Shown here: positions 1-10,878 of the stretch, one piece after another
How the letters are laid out: each line of letters begins with the position of its first letter
How positions within the stretch are numbered: position 1 is the first letter of the stretch
Origin: Bretschneidera sinensis
Lineage: Eukaryota > Streptophyta > Magnoliopsida > Brassicales > Akaniaceae
Reading direction: 5' to 3'
Assembly: GCA_023935145.1 (NCBI GenBank)
Contig: CM043700.1
Coordinates: 30,691,001 to 30,755,000, forward strand
DNA length: 64,000 nt
Position numbers and translations under genes: made by a program
Notes under the pieces: generated by a model
The model's input: the letters and a program-made list of their open reading frames with translations, nothing else
The model's database searches: none
What the model was told of the DNA's origin: nothing

Positions 1-1830
1 AGGAATGGTAAAACTACCTGGATCTTTTAGCTTTGGTGGTAGTTTCCTTAACAATACCGCACTTACCTCTTCGGTTAAAGCCATTGTTTCATGCTCCTGA
101 AACTTCTTTTTATTAGTGCAACAATCTTTCAAAAATTTAGCATATGCAGGAATTTATTGAATTGCATTTAATAAAGGAATATTAATCGCTACTTTTCTCA
201 AAGTTTCAAAGATATCAAGCAATTTACTTTCTTTCTTTGGCTTTACTAACCTTTGAGGGAAGGGTGGTGCATTCACCTTCTCCGTTTCACTTACCTTTGA
301 TGTGGATGTTTTAATTGGAGATGCTTGTGCAGGCTCATCAGCTCCTATGATCTTACCATTTATGAGAATTGTAACGGCCTTCAGTTGCTGATGTCCTCTT
401 GGATGAGGTAGTGTTTGGGCTGGAAGTTCACCCAGCTTTCTTCCACTTAGTTCTTTAGCCAATTGCCCCACTTGGACTTCCAGTCTTTGAATAGCTTGCT
501 CATGCTTTGCATTTGTTTATCTTTGCTCAGTCCAAAATTGTCTTTCCTCTACCATGAACTGTTCTTGTGAGGTCATTAGCTATTGTTGTTGAGTGTCCAA
601 TTGCCTTACAAGACTCTCTAGGTCACTCTTCTTTGGTTCCGGAACTGATTGAGCTGCTTGGTGGGAGTTCCTTTGCTGCCCTTGAAGGTTCAGAGCATTA
701 TGAGTGTCATTCCATGAGAAGTTGGGGTGGTTTCACTATCCAAGATTGTAGGTATTTGCATATGGATTGTTCTTGGGAGGATAGTTGTTCGGTCCCACAT
801 AGTTTGCTTGCTCTGAATCTGCAGATGAATACAAAGGGCAAGTTTCAGTAGTGTGATCAAAATGATAACATATAGCACATACCTGGAGATGTGTAGCTTG
901 TGGACTAGGTGGGATGTTCTGAGCAGTCATAGCTTTTACAATCATATCTAGCTTTCTTTCCGCAGCAACCATCTGATTTGGAGATCCACCATTTAGGTTC
1001 ACTTCATACATGCACTTGCTCTTAACTCCTTGTTTACCTCTGGATTAGAATTGTTGGGTGTGCTCACTTAATATCTCAAAAAGCTCTATGGCTTCTTCAC
1101 TGCTCTTCTCCATCAGCACACCTCCACACTCTGAATCCACAATACCTTTATTTATATCACTCAGACCTTCATAGAAAGCTTGTACCAGCTCATCTTAAGG
1201 TAGATTGTGATGTGGACACTTGAGGAGCAGCTCATTGAAGTGTCCTCGTGCTTCAAAGAAAAGGTCTTCATCCTTCTGTTGGAAAGATTGAATCTCCTTC
1301 CTCATCTGTCTTGTCTTTTGTGCTGGGAAAAACTTCCTTAGGAATTTATTGGATAGCTCTTCCCAAGTATGGATGGAAACTGCAGGCAATGAATTGTACC
1401 ACAACTTAGCTTTATCTTTTAATCAAAAGGGAAAAAGAATTAACCTGATTCCTTCTTGATTTAGGCCCTGGATGTGCTGGAACTTGTACAGATCAAAGAA
1501 TCCCCGAAGATGCAAGTGTGGATCCTCAGCAGGTGTACCCCTAAAATGAGTCAAAGCACTGAGTATCTGCGGGGATATATAATAATTGTCTTCTGTCTCA
1601 GGTTGATAAGCAATGCATGAGGACTAGTTGAGGTTCCGTGGGATGAAGGATTGCTTCATGGGTCTTCGCTCTGGTGGCGGTTGGTTGTCAAGCTGTTCCG
1701 CTATTGGAGCCTCTCCCTCGAATTCTTCTTCTTCCTCCTCAACGTTGTCTCTAGGCCTCTGTCGAATGGTCCGCTCAATCTCTGTATCGAGTGAAAAAAT
1801 GGTTGGATTCCTGGATTGAAGCCCTTGCAT
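1..1830 (-). pseudogene. decayed gag of the Gypsy element
   Basis: Minus-strand open segments at 1830-1624, 1404-1195, 1011-736 and 471-154 together read as one Gypsy gag. They give an acidic N-terminal part, the retrotransposon gag core (WYNSLPAVSIHTWEEL near 1400-1360), a zinc knuckle of CX2CX4HX4C form (CAICYHFDHTTETC near 880), and a C-terminal spacer leading toward protease. In-frame stops interrupt it near 1625, 1420, 1195, 1035, 735 and 150. The capsid-like protein once packaged element RNA; this copy cannot make it whole. No host function is implied. Confidence 0.8.
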
Positions 1831-1896
1831 GAATCAGCTGAAACTTTTCAGTGCAGCAGCTTCAGTACTATTGTTCGGGTAGTTTCTGGACTTTTT

Positions 1897-1951
1897 GCGC
1901 TCGATCGCTCTAAGAACTGCGCTCGATCGTACCTAAGCCCGCGCTCGATCG
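1897..1951. repeat. three phased GCGCTCGATCG motifs in the leader
   Basis: The 11-mer GCGCTCGATCG occurs at 1897, 1919 and 1941, an exact 22-bp spacing, in AT-rich DNA between the primer site and gag. Related GC-rich motifs recur in the LTR at 3101-3243. See the findings for the comparison with the Copia LTRs. Confidence 0.85.
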
Positions 1952-2098
1952 CAATGCCAGAAATTACTCTGCCGCAGACCTGAAACAGAAAAACAGAAAA
2001 CAAAAAGAAGAAATAAATTAGATATTTGATAAAACAAAATAAAGCATAACAAAAAAATAAAACTAAAAGAAAATAATTCCAAACAGAATTTAACACAA

Positions 2099-2116
2099 TC
2101 CCCGGCAACGGCGCCA
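2099..2116 (-). other. primer-binding site, tRNA-Asp
   Basis: The plus strand here reads TCCCCGGCAACGGCGCCA, which matches the 3' end plus CCA of plant nuclear tRNA-Asp over 18 nt. On the element strand it is therefore a perfect primer-binding site. This fixes the orientation and the LTR boundary. It is not a tRNA gene, since no cloverleaf surrounds it. Confidence 0.9.
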
Positions 2117-2122
2117 AAAATA

Positions 2123-3422
2123 TGTTGTGCAAAAATCTATCTAAATTAATAAGCAAATAATTAAATGTTTTTACTTGCAAGTGCACAAGGTCAACATAGT
2201 AGTATAGTGTGCAAATGCGAGATCATCTCCACAGGGATTGATAAATTTTGATTTAGAATTAAATTCGCAATATATAACGAGAGAAATAAATATTGAGTTT
2301 GAATCGATAATGATAAAAGCGTAGGGACTTGATATCCAGCACTAATCATGTTATCACAACAAAACAATATGTCAATGCTTTAATCACGTCATGAATACCT
2401 AATGTTTGTCAACCTAAGGGCATGGTGTATACTTCTTAAGCTATTGATTTCCCTAAGTAACGAATTAGGCATGGTATATAGTCTAACTCTTTTCTTTCTT
2501 AAAGGATTTAGCATGGTGTATACTAAGTTGTTCTCTAAGAAAGCATAATATCTGTGGAAATCGACAAACACACGAGACCTAGGGCATAGTATATACTTCC
2601 GGTTTCCCATGTTGATTAATCCAAGAACCCGGCGTGGATTTCTTTTGTTACTATTGTTAAACCCAAGACTCGGTCATCCAAATTGATTTAACTAACTAGT
2701 CTATATCACATGCATATGTTGATCAGGCAAACACATATGAAGAATTCAAGAAAACAGATATTAATCAAGTTAAACATCATAATAAAACTATCGCAAAGGT
2801 GCCAATACTGAATTATTGAGTAAACATAATCAGGGCTTCAATCAAGTCCTTACTAGTAAATTAGTTACATATGAGTTTGATGCTAAACATTTTCATAAAA
2901 TAAAATAAAGGGAAGAAGAAACCCGAAAATACTATGGAGAAGAATCATCAATTCGTCTCCAAAATCTCTCTCCGAATCTCCCCCTATTTATGTGTTTACA
3001 GGCCTATTTATAAGGTTTAGGGACATCTGGAAACCCTAAACTCGTAAAATAAAACCCTCCATTTATTTCCAAAATAGGAACTGCCGTTTTAATTTTCTAA
3101 TGCGCGTGTGCGCTCGATCACAGATTGGTGCGCTCGAGTGCAGGTGCGCTCAAGCCTTCTTCTTGCGAGCGCAAGCGCAGGTGTGCTCAATCCTGGCTTG
3201 AGCGCTGTTGCGCTTGATATTTAGTCTCTGTGCTCAATCGCACAAGGCAGCTTCCAGCTCCTCCAGTTTTGCTCTCTAAGCCCGGTAATGCTCCATTTTC
3301 TTCAAAAACCTAGACAAACATAGAAAACCAGAAAAGAAATAAAATAGCATGAAATAACACAAACTAGGAACTTAACAAATGTAAATTAAGGGGTTTAAAT
3401 ATGAATATTTAAACACTTAACA
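2123..3422 (-). repeat. 5' LTR of the Gypsy element
   Basis: The 1,300-bp segment begins TGTTAAGTG and ends GCACAACA on the minus strand, so it has TG...CA ends, and lies 6 bp from the primer-binding site as expected for a 5' LTR. It contains a cluster of GC-rich CGCTCGA-type motifs at 3101-3243 in otherwise AT-rich DNA. The partner LTR is outside the window, so age and target duplication cannot be judged; GTGCT (3423-3427) is the candidate flank. Confidence 0.8.
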
Positions 3423-4784
3423 GTGCTCCAGATCAACTCTTTGATCTGATAAATCATACTGTTTTACATGGAAAATTAACTTTATGTTCGGATTCATGAT
3501 GCTTCTGAAAACTTTAGTGGTTTCAATTGTGCAAATTCAAGTCTCTCTCTGTAGTCATTCTGGGCAAAGTGAAACACCAATTGAAGCAGTAACAATGTTG
3601 TTGACAGAACTTATGAGAAATTCAGAATAGATATCGTTTAAGGGATCTGGAGTGCTGATAAAACTGAAATTTTCACAAATTGTGTTTATTACTTTTTCCT
3701 CATACTCTGCACAAATTATCTAAAAACCCAGTTTTTCATTTTCTTTTTTTGGTTTTTGAAAATGATCTTGATCTTTCTGTTAGTTGATGTTAGGTTTGCC
3801 CATATTTTACTATTGACTATTGTCGTATTCTTTAGTTTAACTTTTCTCATTTCTTGATTTGATACAATTGTTGGAAACTACCCATGCAAGGTTTGGAGAT
3901 TAACAAGTTTTCCTGTCTATGATCACTTGTGGAGTATACTTTTACTGTTTTGGCATGCCGGTTACAGGAAATTTGGTGAAAGAACATTGAGTTTTAAGTG
4001 ATTTATAAAAGAAAAATTTGTTACCAGTGGATATTTTTAAGTAGCAACATGTTTTTACTGTGATATGGACTCGTGTTGGAATGTGTGTAAAGAATTATAA
4101 CAAGTTCACCAGGACCATGTTTAATATGAGAACATTTTTCATTATCTAAATGGAATGGCCCGAATCCTTTTACTTCTATTTTACCAATGAATTGTGAGAT
4201 GCATTTGAACATGGTTGATTGTGAATGGTCTGGGACCTGGGTCGTGGCCGAAACTATTTACAATCCTGGTGATCAGCACTCTCAATTAAGAATGAGATCA
4301 TACTTTATTTCCTATATTTCTTTATCATGATAGCATCAATCACTTATAGCATGCATTTCATCTCAACTTTCCAGCTGTAGGATATCCTTCTTAGGTCTTC
4401 TAGCTCATCACATACTGGAATACATGAATTGGGATTATACCTGACATTTGTAGAGCTGATATATACGCATGTCTGGGATAATATCGGAAACATCTCTGCC
4501 TAACTTTTTGGACCAGTAAGTTTCTCCTTTTGGAAAGGATATCTGTATTTCTCGCTTTATATGCCCTAAGGCACATTACATGAATGTGAACCTGGATTAT
4601 ATCTAGAGATTAGCAGACAATAATTAGAAGGTTAAAAAAGGAGCTTCTTGTCCTTTTTTATTAATAGAAATGCTGAATTACTGGTCTTGCAGAGTTGGGT
4701 CAAGTTTTTTCCACATTTTTTGGTCAGAAGTTGAAATATTAATTAAGTGTTTGCAAGAGAAATTTATTCATTGATCTTTTTCAG
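3423..4784 (+). other. non-coding: remainder of carrier intron 1
   Basis: I see no coding exon here. The missing carrier N-terminus, with its first PLERVK-type signature, was looked for and not found. The stretch ends in a pyrimidine-rich tract and TTTTTCAG acceptor at 4784. It is best read as the downstream part of the intron that received the Gypsy element. Confidence 0.6.
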
Positions 4785-6076
4785 ACCAGAAGAGCAGAAT
4801 TTCGAACCATAGGGCTCTTTGGATCCTTTAAAAAGATTTCCAAGAGAGAAGGTGTCATGGGTTTCTACAGGTGGGTTTTTCTAGTCATCGTCATTTATGT
4901 GAAGGTTTTTCCTATAAGTTTTTGTTTTTGAATAATTATTTATTTTGAGGATTTTCCAAAAGAGGGAATGGTGCCAGTGTCGCTCGAATTGTTCCCTACG
5001 CAGCGCTTCATTATATGGCTTACGAGCAATACCGTAGATGGATAATCCTTGGTTTTCCTGACATTGGGAGGGGGCCTGTGCTTGATCTCGTTGCAGGATC
5101 ATTTGCTGGAGGAACTGCTGTGCTCTTTACTTATCCTCTTGATTTAGTTCGGACAAAATTGGCTTATCAGGTAAGACTTAGTCAAATATACGGTTCCATG
5201 AAAAGGAAGAAAACTGGACTGAGTTGAATTTGTTGATGCAGGTTGTTAGTTCACCAAAGATGAACATTCAAGGGGTAGTTAGCACTGATCAAGTTTATAG
5301 AGGAATTCTTGATTGTTTTTCAAAGACTTATAAAGAGTCTGGGCCAAGAGGTCTCTATCGTGGTGTGGGTAGGCATTCCAAAACTGTTCGTATTGGTTCT
5401 TTACATCCTTGAGAGGTTTTTCCAATTAATACATGAAAATTTTCATCAGCTCCATCACTTTATGGAATTTTCCCATATGCTGGTTTGAAGTTTTACTTCT
5501 ACGAGGAGATGAAGCTCCATGTTCCTGAAGAGCACAAGAAAGATATTACAGTGAAACTCGTCTGTGGATCCATTGCTGGTTTACTGGGTCAGACCTTCAC
5601 ATACCCTCTAGATGTTGTTAGGAGGCAAATGCAGGTAATTCACTTTCAAGATCCAAGTTCAAAGCATATGATACGATCTACAAATGGGAAATCATAATAA
5701 TAATGAGTAAAAAATCATCTAATAGGTTCAAAGGCTCTTGGGGTCTAATAGTTCAGAGTTAAAGGGAACAATGGAAACCCTTGTCATGATTGCTCAAAAG
5801 CAAGGATGGAAGCAATTGTTTTCAGGGCTGAGCATCAATTACTTGAAGGTGGGAAGACACTGTCAACCTTCTGTTCTTTTGTGTGTCTGTATTATATATA
5901 TGGTTGTCACTAATGATGTAATGGTTTGCCTACTCCAGGTTGTACCGTCTGTGGCAATCGGCTTCACAGTTTATGACATTATGAAATCATGCCTGAGAGT
6001 TCCATCACGAGATGAAGCAGTGATAGAAGTGGTAACCAACAGAAGAAATAGCCAACCATCATCCCTTCACTCTTAG
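4785..6076 (+). CDS. mitochondrial carrier, coenzyme A transporter type (5'-incomplete)
   Basis: Six exons splice cleanly by GT-AG: 4785-4870, 4963-5170, 5242-5368, 5450-5634, 5726-5848 and 5939-6076, giving 288 residues in one frame. Two of the three mitochondrial-carrier signatures are visible, YPLDLVRTK (end of exon 2) and YPLDVVRRQ (exon 4), with the matching helices. The product resembles plant CoA carriers CoAc1/CoAc2 (At1g14560/At4g26180), including the [12 protein letters not shown] motif near the end, so it probably moves CoA across the inner mitochondrial membrane. About 45 N-terminal residues, holding the first signature, are absent. Exon 1 most likely lies left of the Gypsy insertion, outside the window. 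If it was lost, this is a pseudogene; the intact splice sites argue against that. An ADP- or adenylate-type carrier is the alternative. Confidence 0.87.
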
Positions 6077-6844
6077 TAACAAATTCTCCAATTTTTAAGC
6101 AATATTCTTACAGAAGGTCATTATGAGGATCGATTTTCCTTCTAAATTGTCGCATTAGAATGATTTTATATTATTCAAGTCGATTCTAATTTGTACATGT
6201 CATTCTTTCAAGCTGTATCAGATCAACTACGTAGGTTTGGTTCCTCCAAATAAACACTTTACAAGTTCTACCTCGCATGAAGGGATTATCAGGTAGCAAA
6301 TTTTAGTGATTAGACTTCTGATGCTTCCTTCATGAAGGATGATCTATCTTTCAAGACAAGATTCATATACATTGTATGTACAGGTGTCAGCAATAAAGAG
6401 TTCTGACTCCACTACAATGTATTCTAGTAGAGATTTAATTATTTAGTGTACCATTTTCAGGCTTCAGTTCATCAAAGCAGCCATCAGATCACTATTATCT
6501 ATCTCCTCTTACCCTTTGCATTTGTATTTCATAGTACTTGTTATTCCAGTGATTTGTTGGAGATGCTTGTAATGTGGTATTGAAGAACCTAGCTTATACA
6601 TTCTGGCATTTATAGAGATGACGTGTTTGTTTGGTATACCGAATTAGGAGGTGGATAAAATGAGATAATTTCATTCAATTTTATATTTAATAGTTAATAC
6701 AACAAAATAAACCTAAGATCAATCTCAGCAATTTATAAAAACTATTTCATCATATCCTCTTATAATATCCAACTCTTAATCTATTGTACCAAACGGCTAT
6801 ATGACCAAATTAGAAAAATTTGATCAAGCTTGTTCCCAGTAGAT
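6077..6844. other. convergent intergenic/3' flank
   Basis: This 768-bp stretch lies between the 3' ends of the plus-strand carrier and the minus-strand PPR gene. It probably holds the carrier 3' UTR. No open frame or clear repeat is seen. Confidence 0.6.
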
Positions 6845-7525
6845 CTAATAAAATTGAGAGATGCATTAGAGATTAACTATTGATTTATATTGCTATTAAT
6901 AAATATCAAGAATTCAGCAGAAACATAATGCACAACCAAAAGCATTGCATACAAGCTATAAAAAAACTACTCTGTTTTTGACTCGATGCAGCAACTGACA
7001 TATGATTGAACATCGATGGCACATAGGAAGGAAGTCTAGCAAACAAATAAAAGGCACTCTAGCATCAAAATCTCAACACCTCTACCAGTAATCGCCCCAA
7101 GAGCATTTGCCATCCCTGAAATGATGAAACCGCTTGTTATCTCTAACAATAAGCTCCCTACCAACAATCTTTGACATAATCTAATAAAACTGAGAGATGC
7201 ATTAGAGATTAACTATTGATTTATATTGCTATTAATAAATATCAAGAATTCAGCAGAAGCATAATGTACAACCAAAAGCATTGCATACAAGTTACTCTCC
7301 CATAAAAAAACTACTCTGTTTTTGACTTGATGCAGCAACTGACATATGATCGAACATCGATGGCACATAGGAAGGAAGTCTAGCAAATGAATAAGAGGCA
7401 CTCTAGCATCAAAATCTCAACACCTCTACCAGTAATCGCCACAAGAGCATTTGCCATCCCTGAAATGATGAAACCGCTTGTTATCTCTAACAATAAGCTC
7501 CCTACCAACAATCTTTGACATAATC
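6845..7525. repeat. tandem duplication of the PPR gene 3' end
   Basis: Unit 1 (6845-7181) and unit 2 (7181-7525) are nearly identical head-to-tail copies. They differ by about ten substitutions and a 9-bp indel near 6961/7298. Unit 2 is joined to the intact PPR gene; unit 1 lies in its 3' flank. The low divergence points to a fairly recent event. Confidence 0.93.
7082..7181 (-). pseudogene. duplicated DYW C-terminus fragment
   Basis: The 3'-flank copy still encodes the last 32 residues of a DYW domain, from MSKIVG to GDYW and stop. The zinc-ligand pair reads KCSWGDYW instead of KCSCGDYW because TGT became TGG. It has no start or upstream gene of its own and is a by-product of the tandem duplication. 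Confidence 0.85.
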
Positions 7526-8955
7526 TTTATCGCATTGTGGCAGTCACCACAGATTCTGAGATTCTTGATGATCCTAAGAGGTGTTCTAGCCGGAGTGCTA
7601 ATAAGACCATAAGCAATCGCCAAACGCTCACTGTGGTATTGCAATGCTTGCTCTTTTGCTTCCTGATCGATGTCATGAAGCACATATCTCGTGTCCGGTA
7701 CATAACCAGCTTCCCTCATCTGCCCATTTAAACCTTTATAATTCCCATTCTCCTCTCCCATGTAGTTGTACGGGTTTGTGCACCTATACTCATTCAATCT
7801 ATTCTTCTCCTCAAGCATGTTAATTGCAGAATGCTTCTTCCGTGGTGGCAATAGGAGCTCGTTAGCAATGGCCTTTGAAGCATCAAGACAAACCAATAAC
7901 TGCTGAGCACGATCTTCAAGCTCAATATCCCCATGAATTCTTGCAACATTCCTAAGAGCCTCCCAAACTTCTACTGTGGGCTCAAATGGCATTCTCTCGA
8001 CAAACTCCTCAGCCTCACACAAATGACCAGCTCTCCCAAGAACTTCAACAACCCCCAAGAAATGCTCAATCCCTGGAACAATCCCATACACATCCCTCAT
8101 CGATTCGAAGTGTAATAATCCTTCCTCCACAGCTTCTGAACTAGCACAGGCCGCAAAAACCGCCACAAAAGTCTCTTCATCCGGCCGCAGTCCTTGCTTC
8201 CTCATTTGCTCAAACAACAACAACCCATCATCTCCTTGTCCATTCTCCCCATAGCCATTAATCATCAAATGCCACGAAGTCAAATTTCGCTCGCGCATTT
8301 GGTCGAACACCCGCCGCGCGTCTCTCATACTTCCACACCTTCCATACACACCAATCAATTTGTTGCTCAACTCAATATCCCCGTTAAAAGGCGACCACTT
8401 CAACAGCTCATGAACTCTTTTAGACATCTCAAGCGACCTTAAATTCCCACAAGAATCCAATAATTCACAAAAAACACCATGATCAGCAAACGCGCCTTGA
8501 CTGACGTATTCTATGGCTTCCTTAACCTTACCTCCCTTGCACAAGCTCACCAAATCAACATCAACGTTCAACAATGGAGTGCTTTCACGTAATGGGTCGC
8601 TCTCACTTTGGTAATTCTTAACATCAATTTTTTTGGGTTCATTTGAGGACGCGTTTCTCTGTTTCTTCTTGTACTGTGACGTGGAAAGAGAATCGCGGCG
8701 AGTGAGGCCAACTTGGCGGAGATTAACCGTTGTGGTGTTTCTGCTGTTATTTTCGTTAGCATTAGGGAGATTATAGGCGCAGAGAGGCTTGAAAGTGTTG
8801 GGGTTTAGAGTTAGAAAATAAGAAGAAGAAGAAGAGAGTGCGGGTTTGTGGAGAATGAGAGAATAAGAAGAGTGAGGGTAGCTGAAACAAGATTTCAAGC
8901 GAGGAGAGGTTATCATTAAATTTCCTGTGCGTTGGGGAGACATCAGAGACGCCAT
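7426..8955 (-). CDS. DYW-type PPR protein, DYW2-like (organelle RNA editing)
   Basis: This is a single 509-codon exon. The first about 60 residues are Ser-rich and poor in acids, as in an organelle transit peptide. A short PPR tract follows at about 130-330 (for example [20 protein letters not shown]), then a spacer and a C-terminal DYW domain from about 415, opening with [15 protein letters not shown]. The deaminase-like ligands are present: HSE, CGDCH, and the terminal [14 protein letters not shown]. The short PPR tract and overall layout match Arabidopsis DYW2 (At2g15690) and its MEF8-type relatives, which act in C-to-U editing in mitochondria and plastids, partly by supplying a DYW domain to E+-type partners. 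Which paralogue this is cannot be decided here. The start is ATG at 8955; an in-frame ATG four codons on is the alternative. Its 3' end is tandemly duplicated downstream. Confidence 0.9.
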   Translation of the reverse strand: MASLMSPQRTGNLMITSPRLKSCFSYPHSSYSLILHKPALSSSSSYFLTLNPNTFKPLCAYNLPNANENNSRNTTTVNLRQVGLTRRDSLSTSQYKKKQRNASSNEPKKIDVKNYQSESDPLRESTPLLNVDVDLVSLCKGGKVKEAIEYVSQGAFADHGVFCELLDSCGNLRSLEMSKRVHELLKWSPFNGDIELSNKLIGVYGRCGSMRDARRVFDQMRERNLTSWHLMINGYGENGQGDDGLLLFEQMRKQGLRPDEETFVAVFAACASSEAVEEGLLHFESMRDVYGIVPGIEHFLGVVEVLGRAGHLCEAEEFVERMPFEPTVEVWEALRNVARIHGDIELEDRAQQLLVCLDASKAIANELLLPPRKKHSAINMLEEKNRLNEYRCTNPYNYMGEENGNYKGLNGQMREAGYVPDTRYVLHDIDQEAKEQALQYHSERLAIAYGLISTPARTPLRIIKNLRICGDCHNAIKIMSKIVGRELIVRDNKRFHHFRDGKCSCGDYW

Positions 8956-10249
8956 TGATATGTGGTATTAACTGGTAATAGAGATACACGATGCCCAACT
9001 GACCGGTGTCTTAATGTGGAAAAAGAAAGGAAAAAGAAAAAAAAAAAAGTTTACGTAAAACGACCGTTTTAAAAGTTAGAGAATTTGCCATTTATTTGTT
9101 TTAGATTTTTCTTTTGGTATAATTTTTTTTGCTAGATAAATTGAAATTCATCACATGTAAATAGAGCCATCAATATATGTTAGGAATATGTGTTCTTTAT
9201 GGAATGGAAGGTACAGTTTAGTGGTTGATAAGTCACGGAGTTTTTGAGATAACTTCAACATTAAAAATTTATTTTTGTTTTTTGATTAAAACATGTGTTT
9301 TTTCTATTTTTGTTTCCTTTTTTTTATGTTTTTTGAAAACTCTATCATTCATTATCGATCTAAACATCTCACCTTCAAAATTATGCACATTTTTGCCAAA
9401 TATAGAGTTTTTGATTTAGTGTGGTCACAAATAATTTTAATAACCAATTGTTATATCCATTATCTCATATATATATATATATATATATAATAACTTAAAA
9501 ACTCATATAAATTTGTGCGTGGCATCCTTAAAAATCTTTTTTCTTTAATAATTTGATTCAGATTTGAATTCTCTCGATTTGAAAATTGAAATAAGATAAA
9601 TTCATGAAGATATTAATTTCATATTAACAAATTAGGATAATCCAAATCTAAAATTGTTATGGTAACATTCAATTTCATCATAAATCTAACTTTTATTTTA
9701 ATTAGAGGATCACAATATAATATTTTTAGATTTGTGGAACACATTTTTTTAATTTTTTTTTCGGTTACAAATTTATTTTGAGGAATCATGAACTTTCACT
9801 AGTTGCAATGTTATCCGTGAACACATTGCAATTGACCCTTGCAAAGAAGAGAATTGCAAGATATCCTTTTCATCACAATTCATACCAATCAATTTTTTCA
9901 CCTTATCATATTCTTCAGGAGCTAATAAGGATGGATAAATATCATTATCAAAACAGTTAGCTCATACAAAATATCAATTCCATGATTTTCATTCTAATTG
10001 GACACTAATTTGATTTTTTAGAAATTTCTTCTATACATATATATAATAATAAATTAATTTTGAAAAACACACGGGCTAAATTCATTTGAGTCTAATATTT
10101 CTTTAGAAGAGAATAATAGATTCTTTATTGATCATCAGTATAAACTTATTTAACATATATACAATATATAATAATAATAATAATAATAATAACAACAACA
10201 ACAACATTAATTTTGAAAAAGACATCGACTGAATTTATTTGAGTCTAAT
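8956..10249. other. AT-rich intergenic, upstream of the PPR gene
   Basis: The first few hundred bases should hold the PPR promoter, but I cannot point to a convincing core element. There is a TA microsatellite at about 9466-9489, and an AAT/AAC microsatellite at about 10168-10206 flanked by an imperfect duplication (about 10054-10106 and 10205-10245, shared stretch ATTTGAGTCTAATA). No gene is seen. Confidence 0.6.
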
Positions 10250-10258
10250 ATACATATG

Positions 10259-10869
10259 GATTGCTAACTTATCCTATTGTACATGTAAGTTAGCATTATG
10301 CCCTAATATTTTTAGACCAAAATATCCACAAGAATTAAAATTTCTCTAACACAAATAAAAAGGCAATTGAGAAATTCATTAATCAATTGATTTAATTTTT
10401 TTCACATCCTTTTACTTTTTTGCGATATTGGATCAAATAGTAGTCAAAAAATTGCATCATTAATACTGTTGGAAAGAACTCGTCAAGATCTATGGTATGA
10501 GACCCAGTTTCACTATCTTTCGCCGAGCCTCTGCCATCACATGATGCCTCTGTCGTGAATGGATGAAGCACTTTTTTTATATCTAGTACTCTCCAGTGAC
10601 TTTTAATTGAATTTCAACATACTTGCAAAATTTGACGGTGAACTATCGCCTAAAAAGTTGGGGGTGGATCACACTTTCTGATGGATTCTGACGGATCGTG
10701 GGTGGGCTTCGTCCCTTAGTATATAATTTGTAACTTTTCAGATTATTTTATGTAAAATTGTCAAAAAATCTCTACTTTATTGATGTTTTAAGGGATAAAG
10801 AGGGGTATTTTAGTTTAGAAAGATGTGGCACAATGCTAACTTACACATACAATGGGTAAGTTAGTAATC
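10259..10869. mobile_element. possible Mutator-type MITE
   Basis: Imperfect inverted repeats of about 38 bp bound the segment. The left starts GATTGCTAACTTATCC (10259-10297); the right, read in reverse, starts GATTACTAACTTACCC (10869-10832). Flanking 9-mers ATACATATG (10250-10258) and ATATATATG (10870-10878) match at 8 of 9 positions, the length made by Mutator transposases, although both are low-complexity. There is no transposase frame, so it would be non-autonomous. Confidence 0.5.
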
Positions 10870-10878
10870 ATATATATG

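Larger units (their letters stand above)
1..3422 (-). mobile_element. Ty3/Gypsy Athila/Tat-like LTR retrotransposon, 5' part
   Basis: Read on the minus strand the order is 5' LTR (3422-2123), a tRNA-Asp primer site (2116-2099), an untranslated leader, then gag reading toward position 1. Pol and the 3' LTR lie beyond the left edge. The gag peptides (for example RKFFPAQKTRQMRKEI and the conserved stretch reading IPAYAKFLKD across 160-120) are typical of plant Athila/Tat Gypsy elements, and the tRNA-Asp primer fits that group. Gag is broken by several stops, so this copy cannot make its own proteins. The element is antisense to the carrier gene downstream and probably sits in that gene's first intron, because the visible carrier exons start mid-protein. 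Lineage within Athila/Tat is not settled. Confidence 0.85.

Noticed and set aside
2099..2116. tRNA-Asp gene fragment
   Set aside because: Only the 18-nt 3' end matches and it lies at an LTR boundary, so it is a primer-binding site.
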